The notes below the pieces were generated by a model. That model searched no databases. It was not told where the DNA came from and saw nothing but the letters and a program-made list of their open reading frames with translations. Positions 44,086 to 64,000 of a stretch of 64,000 bases of DNA are shown one piece after another; position 1 is the stretch's first letter; the number at the start of each line of letters is the position of its first letter. Made by a program: the position numbers and the translations under genes. Location: assembly GCA_006384855.1 (NCBI GenBank), contig VCJN01002337.1:62001-126000 (forward strand), read 5' to 3'. This DNA comes from Tetraselmis striata (taxonomy: Eukaryota; Chlorophyta; Chlorodendrophyceae; Chlorodendrales; Chlorodendraceae).

Positions 44086-44583
44086 ACTTTATTCCCGCTT
44101 AGTCTCTGATGCTAAACGGGCCAGCTGTCTTACGGCACGGCGGCACGAACCCGCATAGGCTCCACTATGTGAACAGTGCGTAGCGTGCAACCCTCTGAGG
44201 GCCGGGTCCCTGTTCTTGGAGAGATTGGTGCCATCCTTGCCCCCCCCCCCCCCCCCCCCCCTCCCCGTGCCCCGGCCCTCCGGGCGGAGGGGTTGTCGTG
44301 GTTTAGGCCGCGAGTGTCAATCTAACCCGGGGTTTTCGTTTGCCGGTGCGTTTGTTCTTGTGTCTTTATCTGCCGCAGGCACTGCTTGATTTTATACACT
44401 TGGAGTGGTCTGTGTAGCCATTGCACTGCATGTATATGCATACATTTGAGGAGGGCAGTGACCTCCATTGGGTTTGGTTCTGGCGGGTTTGTACGGCCTG
44501 GACGCACGAGCTGCATTAAACACGTGACTGTAGATTGGTGCGGGGTGCCAGTGCGGCTCATGACGACTGGGACGATGTGCACC

Positions 44584-47500
44584 TCACACCCCCTGCCAGT
44601 GTTCTCGCAGGGCATGCACGAGCAGTTCATATGATGTGAATATCCCGCCGTGTACCGCCTCCATATTGTTGTCGGTGCAGAACTTCACTTCCCCAAGTTG
44701 AAAGCTCTCTGCCTCGGCGAAGTCCGTGTCTTCCATGGATTTTCCTCTGACTGGGTTGACAGCACGTAGCATAACTGGCTTGCAGTGCCGGTGTTGTTCA
44801 GAACGAGGGAGGACGGACTATACCGGAGTATGTGGACCGGTACCCGGATTAGGCTGCCGTCGTCCTCGTAAGGAGGCGGGCGTAAAAATGCTTGCATACA
44901 TCGATGACTGCCTATTGGCTGACGAGAAGGCCAAAAGAGCGCGCGCAAGGCTGGGCGGCTTCATGGACTACATGCTATAATTTGCCCTTGGGTGAGGAGT
45001 GAGCATGGACAAAGCCCAACCTCTACCGCTCAACAACGGCACGTTCATAGGGCTTGATATCGACCTGACAGCATCCACATTGAAATTCCCCGCAGCCCGC
45101 ATGGATGCGATCACCAACAACATTTGTGCAGTGTTGCGAGCATGCCGAATAACCCCGAGAGATATATCTCAAGCAACATGCAGGGTGCTCAGCTGCTCGC
45201 ACCTTTATTTTACAGGGAGCTTATATGGCAGACCTTTATATGGCAGACCTCCGCGGCCGGGCGGGCCTGGACGAATCATACGGCCTCCCGCCCACACGCA
45301 TTCCATGTCATGACAGCGCTGTGGCTAACTGTGCCGCGCCTTAAGGACGAGCTAGAGGAAGCGGTTTTGCGTACCGGCGAGACGCGGCCTGCAAGCAGGC
45401 AATAGAGGACATGATGTCCGAGATGGCAGTGGTAGCCTCGAAGGCATAGCAGGTAGTCAAGACAGATGAACTGCTCCTTGGCCGCGTCCGGGCACGCGCA
45501 GAGCATCAACAGGTTAAGGCCTCAGTAGTCACGCATGCCGTTCACCATGCATGGTCGTTCGAATGCAGCCACCATGACATGGTCGTTCAGCATCACGGCA
45601 AGCGTGTGGCCGTCTGCCTAGTCACCATGAAGAACGGCATTGTACAGTTGCGCATTTTATGCGATGATTGAAAAGCAGCCAAGAAGCGTGATGTCTATCA
45701 CACTGAGGACTATCAATTGCAGTGCGTGAACAACAAAGCTGACCTCCGGTTGGCTGCCGGTAGTGGACGCGGTGGTGGCCGCCGCGGTGGTTTTAGTGGT
45801 GGCCGCGGCGGCGCCGTCACCCGGGGGTGTTGGAATTGTGGCAAACCGGGCCACATGTACATCGAGTGTGACCAACCCCTTGGCGTTGAGAATCCCCTCT
45901 GCGACCGCTTGACACGCAACGCTCAAGATCGTTCCCGCCGTGTAGCCTATGGTCAGAAACGCTGTTTGATGATGGACGTTGCCACCGGTCTCTCGCGGGT
46001 AGCGAAGGGCGGCAGCACTCACATTGGGCAGGCAGCGGCTGCTGTTAAGCAGCCAACCATCCAAAGCATGCAACAGCCCATTGAGACCCTGACGGCTACC
46101 CTTGCCGCTGTGAGCGCCAACTCGCAGAACAGCGGTGGCAGTGCGTCCTTCGTACAACACATGCCTGATCCGTTTTTGGCAGGTGCCAACAGTGATGGCG
46201 ACGACCAAGGTGAGATGGCGCTGGCTAGCGCTGTCGCCGTTGAATCCATGGAGCAAAGCGGCCCGGGGCTGCAGGATGTCTTGGCGTCCCTTCACCACAC
46301 ATTCCAGTAGCTGCCAACCAACGCCGCCGGCGCGGCGGCGGCGGCGCTAGCCAACGCCCCCGTGGGCGCCCCAAAAAGGTCAACGCTGCCAAGCCACTGC
46401 AGCGCATGCATGAGCAACATTGGGATCAGGTGCGAGAGCACCTGCCTCACAAGCCACTTGGCTGTGAGCCAGCCCTACAGCAGGAGCAACCCTCTTTCTA
46501 CGGCGGACAACAGCCGCTCATGATGACAACAGGGCACCTAGGCCTGCGCATGCAGCAGATGCATCAGCATTTGCCGACAGCCTTGCAGCACGCTAATTCC
46601 CCCCGCGTCCCGGTGTCGGCGTTGTCCGACTTGTCTCCGGATCAGGCGCAATGGTGGAATCAGGCTCGTGAAGCAGCGCTGAATGGCAAACTGGATGTAC
46701 GCAGCCCAGAGTCAGTCGCTTGGGATGCATCGCTGCAGCATGCATTGCAGCGCTTCCGCGCCTGACTGCGCCTTACATGGACAGACTTTAGCCAGTTGGC
46801 CACGCCGTTGATATGGCAGTCAACCGTCAAGAGTGTGTTTGGCGTGACGCTGCAGCGGGTGTCAGCACCAGCCCTTGCTGTTGAGTTGCCGACGCCAGTT
46901 GAGCCCATACATCGGGTGGTGAGCAGCAGCGCGCCCATGGCAATCAGCCGCAAGCGCTTTGATGCTGGCATCATGGACACCATTGCGAAGCTGGAAGCCT
47001 AGAGTTATATGCCTCTGGCACATAGACCGAATCTGCCAGATAGCGACCCGTACCTGCAAGCTATCAGGCAGTCTCAGTGGGTGCACTGGGGCGCCAACCC
47101 GGCGCAGTGGCGCCCCGGGGCATGTCACCTGGATAGTGCGAGAACCGCCATCCCCGAAGTGGGGGGGGGGGGGGGGGGGGGGGGGGAGGTCGTGCTCAAC
47201 ACCTTGCTGGGCACTAGCGCCGACTTCTCGGGCATTCACGCTCGTGTATTTTGCTCAAGTAGCTTCAAGCGGCGCATGCGAGGCTCGCGGTAGCACCCAT
47301 GACCATGAATGGCATTGGCGGTCCTATGCAGACACAGCGTGCCAACGGGCGTGTCCGAATCGCCATCAAACCCAACATCAATTGGAAGTCGAGCCTTCAG
47401 TGGCCTTACATGTGCATCTGTACAGACCCGGCCATGCCGGAGTTTCTGGTGGACACGTTCACGATGGACGCCTTCCACATTCACTTCCCATCAACGGATG

Positions 47501-48490
47501 TGGCAGCGTACAAGTATGCGCTAGACCTGTTTGCGCAAGACCAACATGGTCTCATGCCAGTAGTGCGCCTTGCCGGCCAGCTCACCGTCACAGCGCCCCC
47601 CCTTGACTCATCGTTAACCATTGTGTTTGAGCCAACTCCTGGGCATTCTGTGCCTAGAGTTTGGAAGGGGGGGGGGGGGGGGGGACAGGACATGCACTAG
47701 CCAGCCATCGCACTCCCACTTGCGCAGAGCCTGAGCCCGAATGTCTGTCGGATGGCGTAGCCGGAGGGGCTGCTGATACAGCTGATGGTGAAGGGCCGCC
47801 GCCCAACGGTGTGTGCCACCCGCAGCGGTGCCACAGCGTGCCACCCGCCGAGCTGCACTGCCACTGAGCGGCCCGAGACTAGACTCAGTCAGACAGCTGT
47901 CACACACATCCGCGGAGCATGTCCATGTCGTTGACTTGGACTTGATTGGCGGCAAGGACGGCAACGGGCCAAGAGCGGGGCACGCATGTTGCTCATCCCT
48001 GATCTCCCTATACGGGAAGCCGGCGGATGGTTTCCACTACACCGAGATCAACCCACTAGAGCTGAGCGAACGGCTCAGGGCAACAGCGATCTAGCAGCTG
48101 GAATACATGCACTCCAGATTTCCTGATCAGCTGCCCAAGTCGGCCTATGACAATTGCTTCAAGCTTGGCGACCGCACGTGCCACGACATGTGCCAGCTCA
48201 CCGCTGAGGTGATGCTGCAGGTGTGTGGAGAAATTCAAGAATTTATAGCATAGCCATCATGCCAGGATTTTCCAGGCACGTGTCTACAGCTTGATCTTCT
48301 AAGCAGCCGCAGTGGCATCATTGTGCCCATGGCGGAGGCACTGGTGGACTACCAGCGCCTGCTTGCCAAGCGGCGGGGGCTGACTGACATAGCACCGCCT
48401 ACATTCAAACCCCAACAAAAATCAGAGGCAACATTCAATGTTGAGCCGGGTCTCTACACCCGCCACGTACCACCGATGCAAAATTAATGC
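44584..48490 (+). mobile_element. Decayed retroelement cluster with RT and zinc-knuckle fragments
   Basis: This is a fossil. The plus-strand parts are: an RT piece at about 44885-45260 (MLAYIDDCLLADEKA, then NNGTFIGLDIDLTASTLKFP); a Gag-like open frame at 45717-46310 with an RG-rich start and a CCHC knuckle CWNCGKPGHMYIEC; a Gln/His-rich segment at 46406-46765; and further coding-like segments at 46790-47000, 47299-47690 (MPEFLVDTFTMDAFHIHFPS, ALDLFAQDQHGLMPVVRLAG) and 47880-48480 (DGFHYTEINPLELSERL, LPKSAYDNCFKLGDRTCHDM). An RNase H-like piece may lie on the minus strand at 44780-44590 (FCTDNNMEAVHGG). The cluster is broken in many places and is clearly older than copies A and B. The parts after 46.4 kb do not match any Gag or Pol domain I know. 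Confidence 0.55.
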
Positions 48491-48795
48491 ATGTACTGCA
48501 ATATAGCCACGTGGCCTACAAACGCGCCGCCGTACGCGCGCGTTAATTATAAGCGGACCCTTGGCAGGTTGGTCAGGGCGGGCCGTTCCCTGATGCTGGG
48601 TAGCGGCTAGTTTGACCGGTAGAGCTGTTCCCGTGTCATACCGTTCTGAGGGCTCAAAAAGGAACTGAAAAAGTGAAAATACTACATGGTGATTGGCTAG
48701 TCGCCATTTGCTTTTTGCGACGTGGCGCGCTGTGCGTGTAGAAATCACGGCGGTAGAGCGGTCTACCGGTAGAGCATGTCCCGTGTCATACAGGC

Positions 48796-49032
48796 CTAAT
48801 TAAGGGCCGTGGGTGGGCGTGCGGGCGGACAGGCGGGCGGGCGGGCGGGTGGATTATAGTACTTAGTAGTAAATTCCAGTAGATAAGCGCTTTGGTCATG
48901 CACCTATACGCCCGATCCGCTGCACTAAACGGGTAACCGTACGGCAATAAAGCTCACCGCCGAAAAATCGACGCTTCGCTGGAGAATCCACCCGCCCGCC
49001 CGCCCGCCCGCCCACCCACGGTCCTTAATTAC
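48796..49032. repeat. Fold-back (MITE-like) inverted repeat
   Basis: TAATTAAGGGCCGTGGGTGG followed by GGGCGG-type repeats (48796-48853) is mirrored at 48985-49032 (CCCGCCC repeats, then CCACCCACGGTCCTTAATTA). The arms are about 45-55 bp and the loop about 130 bp. It has no coding content. Just upstream, ACCGGTAGAGC..TCCCGTGTCATAC recurs at about 48617 and 48767. Confidence 0.75.
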
Positions 49033-49069
49033 ACAGCCGTCCGATTACGATCTCACGGTTGGGAGGCTT

Positions 49070-49310
49070 TGAGTACTGGTACTCGCTGCTGGTAATTGAA
49101 AAAAAAAACTCTGGTACTTCAAAGCGCTGGCAATGCGAACGCTCGCTGCTGGTACTGGTACTCGCTAGCTGTTGCTGGTACTGCTGGTACTGGTACTGGT
49201 ACTCGATACTCGCTGCTGGTAATGGAAAAAAAAACTCTGGTACTTCAAAGCGCTGGCAATGCAAACGCTCGCTGCTGGTAGCGACTACTTCAAAGCGCTG
49301 GCAATTCAAT
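49070..49310. repeat. Tandem repeat of about 128 bp with CTGGTA satellites
   Basis: CTCGCTGCTGGTAAT, an A-run, ACTCTGGTACTTCAAAGCGC and TGGCAATGC recur at about 49082 and 49210, with a partial third unit at about 49280. Short TACTGG repeats fill the middle. The pure A-runs are unusual in this GC-rich DNA. Confidence 0.75.
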
Positions 49311-49879
49311 TCATGGAACTGTAGGCCAGTGGTATAGAACCCGTTCTTTTAAGATTTTCTGAAAAATCGACGCATCGCTGATTCAACTATCAGGTTACTT
49401 CATATTTATATAAACGTATCTATGTCAGAATGATTTGTGACTGGGTAGTCGGCGGCTTTGCGGTGTTGCGCTGATTGCTGCCACGCACAGGGCATTGCCT
49501 GCCCGCGACGTAGCCCGGAAGAAACTCATGCCGCAAACTACTGGTGATGCAGCCGCTGTGCATCCATACTCGACCCGCCACGGCAAAGTGTGGGCGACTT
49601 CCGGAGCGGGTGGGCAGGTATGCTGGCGCACCAAAAGGCACCGGATCATTCAACAGCGGACCCCCCCCCCCCACCCCCCCCCCACCCTCCAACCGGACGC
49701 CAACAGCCGAGCAAGCAAGTTGTTATTACATCCAGAGCCTGGCGCGGCTGCCTTTACCATCGCCCTCCGCTGCTGGGGTTAATAGGCAATATTTGCAATT
49801 CAGGCGATACGATTGGAGGGAAAGACACCGGTGAGGACGCCCTCTGTTTGTGCCGTGCGGCGCCCTTCCTCTTTGCCGG

Positions 49880-59860
<9,981 letters not shown>

Positions 59861-60540
59861 GAAAGGGGCAGATGGCCCGTCAGAGGCGCCAAAAGGGGAT
59901 GGGCACTGGGGGGGACGGGCGCCTGACTACGGAGTAGTGGCTCCGCCGAGGGCAAATGCGGGCAGCGACGCGGGCCAATCGGGCACTGCCTTGGGTCGGG
60001 CCCCGTCACAGTGCGGTACTTGGCTGCTCCCCTTGAGGCCGCCAGTGTAGCGGTACCAGCAGGGCCGCGGCGCGGCAGCGCGGGGGGGGCGGTGGCCGCA
60101 CCTGCAACGGCATGGCCGCCCGTTTGGTCGCGCCGACGACGACGGCGGCAGCCAGAGTCTTGCAAGCCCCGCTGGCCAACAATTGTCGGTCACCGTCTTG
60201 ACGTGTCTGTACCGCCGTTGCTGCCGGACGACCCCTTGTTGTCAGGCCAGGGGTCGCCCTGCGCGTTGACTACACAAATGGTCGCTGCCTGTAGTAGTGG
60301 TGGGATTACATGAGCTAGACGCAACATTCAAGAAATCCACACAGAAATCCAGAAGGAAATCCAGAAGTAGTAGTGGTGGAAGTAGTAGTGGTGGTGGAAG
60401 TCGATATTAATAAAACGGTACGACTGGTTCACTGGTACCTACTGCACATTTTCCTCTCCGAATACTGTACGGTACCTTCCGTGCGCATTCTCTGGACGCT
60501 CTCCCTGTAAACATCATTAATAAATGCTACTGTATGTCGG

Positions 60541-61649
60541 CACCCCGGAACCCGCCCCTTCGGCTTCAGAGGCATATCAGTTAGAGGCATTTCATACGGA
60601 CATCGCGTCATCAGATAATCCTGTCATCGGATAAATACTCGCACCGGAGCGTGCCACGTCGTAACTGATGACATGCCCCGCGCCGCTATCTGATGACAGA
60701 CCCGCGTGTATACTGTACACGGGGGCATTTCCATTTGGAAATGCCCCCGTGTACAGTATACACGCGTCATCAGATAGCGGCCTCGGCCAGCCCATTTTCA
60801 AAACATTTTCGCCCAGTCTACCTACCTGCCCGGCACCCGCCGACGCCATGGCAGGCTCCACCGAGCAATCTCCGCAACGGACAGCCAGGCGGGGCGAACC
60901 CACATGAGAGACCCGCCCTCCCCGCACTATGGGGGGTCATGTTTCCCCTGGGTTCACGGTTTCGCCGCGGGAGCTACGCGCGAAGGCCCGTGCACTGGCG
61001 GGGCGCAGCGGCCGCAGCCCTGGCGCCTCGCCCGCCGCCACCGCGCTGCGCCCGTCTCGCCCGCCCGCGCGTGGTCATCCCTCGACAGCCGGCGCAGTGC
61101 CTGATCCTTGTCTCGCTTCTCGTTGCCTGCACGGTTAGGATGGCGTGCGCTCGCGTGGCCATGGGGCGTGGCCCCGTTGTCATCCTCATCGGTGTACGCT
61201 TCGTCTGTATGCGGTGTGTCCATGTCTATGTCCAGTGCGGCCCCGGCAATGGCCAGCATCCGAGGGTACGCGCTGCCCTCCGACTGCGCGTTGCCGTAGG
61301 TAAGTGCAAGCCCTTTAACTTCGTCTACGGCAAAGCTGGGACGCTCCATGATTGTCCAGTGTGGATGGGCGGGACGGACGGGGCGAGAGACACGAGGGAA
61401 AAGATGGTGTTTGCGGGCCCGATGGGGCGGCGGAACTAGAAGCGCCGGTCGATTTCTTGCGATATCTGATGACAGACCAACGCATCTTGATATTTGTCCG
61501 TATGAATCACATCTCTTGTCATGCGTTAGCGTTGTCGACGTGGCAGCCCGCGGTGCGCGAACGGTAGATGATGACAAGGATTATCTGATGACGCCATGTC
61601 CGTATGATATGCCTCTCATCGGCGGAAGGTTTTTTGGGCCGGTGGGGTG
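60541..61649. mobile_element. Inverted-repeat DNA element of about 1.1 kb, family unknown
   Basis: CATACGGACATCGCGTCATC continuing into AGATAATCC (60593-60621) is mirrored at 61579-61607. Weaker similarity extends outward to CACCCC/GGGGTG at 60541 and 61649 and inward through GCCACGTCG. The motif ATCTGATGAC recurs in both orientations near 60610, 60640, 60690, 60767, 61468 and 61585, like transposase-binding repeats. No clear target duplication was found. A minus-strand open frame (from about 61350: MERPSFAVDEVKGLALTYGN, then DIDMDTPHTDEAYTDEDDN) is plausible coding sequence without known relatives. Confidence 0.6.
60703..60766. repeat. Nearly perfect 64-nt palindrome
   Basis: The arms of 31 nt (starting CGCGTGTATACTGTACACGG) pair perfectly around a TT spacer. 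CCGCTATCTGATGA and TCATCAGATAGCGG flank it as outer inverted repeats, separated from one arm by a 6-nt gap. It could form a long hairpin or cruciform. It lies inside the left part of the inverted-repeat element. Confidence 0.95.
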
Positions 61650-61689
61650 TCAATTGTCGGCAACCCCGTCAGGCCCCGCGGCCAGGCGC

Positions 61690-62860
61690 TAAGTGAGTTC
61701 TGCTTTTTTTTAAATACAGGCTTGCTCCTTTTCCGCGTACTTTCCGCGCGTGGGCGCGAGGCGCGCGGAAGTTGGCGGGCCGAATAAATGATGTACCCGG
61801 GTACATCGGTTTCGGCCGGGACCGCCACGGCGGCCGGCCTGCTGCTCGCGGGTGGAGGCAGCGGCTGCTACGGCGGCCTGGCCCCGGGCCCCGCGACCCG
61901 ATCGCCCCACCGCCCGCCCTGGCCCCGGGCCGGCACTCCAGCCGCTGGCTTGGCGGATTGCTTGGCCTTCTTGGCCGGGGGCTCCGGGCTACTACCCTCG
62001 TCGACATTGTCGCCGGGGAAGGCTTGCGTGGCGGCCGGGTTCTTGACCGCGGGTTCTTGACCGTGTTGTGCTTGCTGATGCCGCCCGCCCTCTTCCGCTG
62101 CTGCTTCAGCACGCCCACCAAGCCGTGGAGCTTTGGCGACGCAGCGGTGCCTGCCAGCGGCAGCGCCTTGACCTTGTTGCGTTGAACACTCGATACGATC
62201 GGCTTACCGCCAAACGTAGGGAATGGACAGAGGTCAGACACCGCAACTACTACAAAAGTCGGTATCCGTGTTGATTGCTTGTCGCGGTGGTGGCTGTGTA
62301 ATCGAACAAGCAGTGCGAAAACAAACGCGACTCACCGGCGGCGGCGTCACCTCGCAAACCTCCTCCTCGCCCTTGAACATCACGTTAGAAGGCAGGGGGG
62401 ACTTGCCGCCTTGGGAGTACCTCGAGAGCTCGCTCTGCTGACATGCCTCTACATGGTCGAGGGCCTTTGCGCGTCGGTCCTCGCCCAACGGCAATGATCC
62501 CTTCTTCCTACCTTGGGTGTCATTGCCCTCATCTTTGACGTAGTACCGATCGAGGTAGTTCCTCGCGTCCCCGTGCTTCCTGGCGGATAGCAAAAGGTCC
62601 ACCCTCAGCACAAGCCACAAGGATGGTCGCAGTGGAATTGGGAGGAAGGAAGAGGGTGGTGTACTCTCGTAATAACGCGGCAATGACGGTCTCCTTGCCG
62701 TAGGTGTGGTTTTTGGCTGTGTAGCCGCCGGCACGGTAGTTGAAGGTAGGTAGCGTAGCAGATCCGCTCGATTACCTACGGGGGCGCGGCGATGGGAAAC
62801 CTCGCTCGGCGCGTCTTCAAAGGGTAAGGGATCCCCGTATGAGGGTCGCGTGGCCAACAT
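61690..62860 (-). CDS. Coding-like minus-strand gene of unknown function
   Basis: Several protein-like stretches on one strand suggest an exon-intron gene or a decayed one. 62760-62560 reads FNYRAGGYTAKNHTYGKETV, LREYTTLFLPPNSTATILVA in one frame. 62600-62330 reads RKHGDARNYLDRYYVKDEGN, ALDHVEACQQSELSRYSQGG and MFKGEEEVCEVTPP in another, ending at a GTGAGT donor (about 62335). After an AG at about 62202 comes IVSSVQRNKVKALPLAGTAA and KLHGLVGVLKQQRKRAGG. Then, past a 14-bp tandem duplication at 62036-62063, DEGSSPEPPAKKAKQSAKPA looks like a nuclear-localisation tail but lies in a shifted frame. The function is unknown. Confidence 0.4.
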
Positions 62861-63325
62861 TCGTCAAAAGACAGCCGACAGCACCGCCATGTCTTCAGCT
62901 GCAGGAGCAACCGCAAAAACGCAGCACGTGGCGGTCAACGCCTATGAAATTCAAATCCTCTACGCAGTCATGTCAGCCACACGCCGACTCGCTGTACCTT
63001 TCAGGGCGGGCTCCAGCCCCCCGCTCGTGGCATCGACGGTCGACGGAGGCTTTCTTAACGCCAGTGCCCATGTTACATCCTGCGGCGGGGGGGGGGGGGG
63101 GGGGTTTGGGGGCAATTATTGAGTCAAAATGGGCACATTTCTGAACTCAAAATTACCCCCCACCCCTTTACTCAATTTTGTACCCCTTTTAGGGTGCAAA
63201 TTTGAGTTACGCCTAGTACTGTACGAATGTATTGTGAATCTGAGCTTTGACACATTCCTCTTCTTGCCAACACTGTACGAGGTATTGTTCAATACTCTCA
63301 CACGCCAATACCCACGACCCAGCCC
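62861..63325. other. Region between two weakly supported genes
   Basis: It contains a G-run at 63087-63103 and an AT-richer stretch (63110-63260). No supported gene; open frames on both strands are short. Confidence 0.4.
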
Positions 63326-63940
63326 ATGAGGCCCCAGCAGCCGAGTGGTGGGCAACATCGAAGCGGACCGCCATGGCCTGGGTCCGGAGATTCGCAGCCT
63401 TCGCCTCACCGCGAGCCTCAGCCTGACCCCCAGCCTCAAGGTGTGCCACCTTTGGACCCTCTCCTAGGAGCGACTCCAACGGTACGCGGACTCGCATCTT
63501 CGCTCGCATCTCTCATCACGGCGCCGTGGGCTGCGTTAAGCGCACCTCGCCGTCGCGCATCTCGACATGAGTGGTGACGACACCCGCCCCGTTTCCCGTC
63601 TCGTGTTTTCATGCATCCTTATTTTTGTCTGCCAGCGACATGTAACACCTCACCACATGCAAGACCCGATGCCCTCAGACTGCAGGGGAGGGGCGGGGAC
63701 GAGAGCACGGTGAACATGCGGGCCTTCCTGGTCTCCGAATACCACCGGCTTGTGTACAACGAGCTGCGGGGGATTTGCAACGAGTATGTCCAAGAAGCTC
63801 ACCGGCAGCTGCGAAACTCGTCCCCTGGTTACATTGCCCGGCACAAGGCCCTCGTCATGGCAGACCCGGACTGCGGCTCGGGTCCTGCCCATGTCGACGG
63901 CGTGGCGGGGGGGCTGCTCCTCATCATCTTTCTCAATTGA
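63326..63940 (+). CDS. Probable partial gene at the right edge, unknown
   Basis: Two plus-strand open stretches. 63326-63577 starts with an ATG (MRPQQPSGGQHRSGPP), is Pro/Gln-rich and ends after ITAPWAALSAPRRRASRH. 63611-63940 contains the convincing segment MRAFLVSEYHRLVYNELRGI, NEYVQEAHRQLRNSSPGYIA and VMADPDCGSGPAHVDGVAGG, and ends with the hydrophobic LLLIIFLN. They could be two exons of one gene. No family is recognised; the second part is probably helical and soluble up to its short hydrophobic end. Confidence 0.4.
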
Positions 63941-64000
63941 TGCGCGCCACTCACTGCCGTCCGGAGGAGGCGGGATGTGACAATTGTCGACGCCTTGAAG

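Overview
The window is nuclear DNA of a green alga, most likely in the Chlamydomonadales. The evidence is high GC content, short GT-AG introns, a nuclear psbW gene with a bipartite plastid transit peptide, and TGTAA motifs downstream of two host genes (the polyadenylation signal typical of that order). No rRNA or canonical tRNA gene was found. Long G/C homopolymers are scattered throughout, mostly in introns. About half of the window is mobile DNA.

Layout. 1-15.35 kb: a tyrosine-recombinase (DIRS-like) retroelement fossil on the minus strand, interrupted by two EnSpm/CACTA transposons. One contributes only its end (1-451). The other is complete from end to end (2751-13490, ATC target duplication) and carries a 2.85 kb GC-rich minisatellite inside its transposase gene. 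16.05-16.78 kb: psbW (+). 18.7-23.35 kb: an unrecognised multi-exon host gene (-) with Q/M/P-rich and coiled-coil exons. 24.2-27.3 kb and 37.3-40.2 kb: two closely similar compact elements, each a Gag-like ORF followed directly by a tyrosine-recombinase ORF, with no reverse transcriptase between them. 29.1-34.9 kb: a second CACTA copy (-), whose TNP2-type transposase is preceded by a BED-like zinc finger and a Tudor-like segment, and which also holds a divergent ORF absent from the first copy. 35.75-36.52 kb: a 770-bp PIF/Harbinger-like element with a TAA target duplication. 41.9-43.0 kb: a carbohydrate 2-O-sulfotransferase-like gene (+). 44.6-48.5 kb: decayed retroelement ORFs. 48.8-49.3 kb: a fold-back element and tandem repeats.

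49.88-59.86 kb is a long minus-strand host gene with at least fifteen plausible exons and a C-terminal RING finger of the plant RGLG type. Its 3.7-kb last intron holds SINE-like repeats, a hexanucleotide microsatellite and a direct-repeat pair. 60.54-61.65 kb is an inverted-repeat element with an almost perfect 64-nt palindrome. 61.7-62.86 kb has coding-like sequence of unknown function on the minus strand, and 63.3-63.94 kb has a plus-strand ORF near the window edge.

The host genes do not form a pathway: PsbW is a photosystem II subunit, the sulfotransferase is a secretory-pathway enzyme, and the RING protein is probably a ubiquitin ligase. The main story is layered transposition around a few intron-rich genes. 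All identifications come from reading the sequence; no database search was run.
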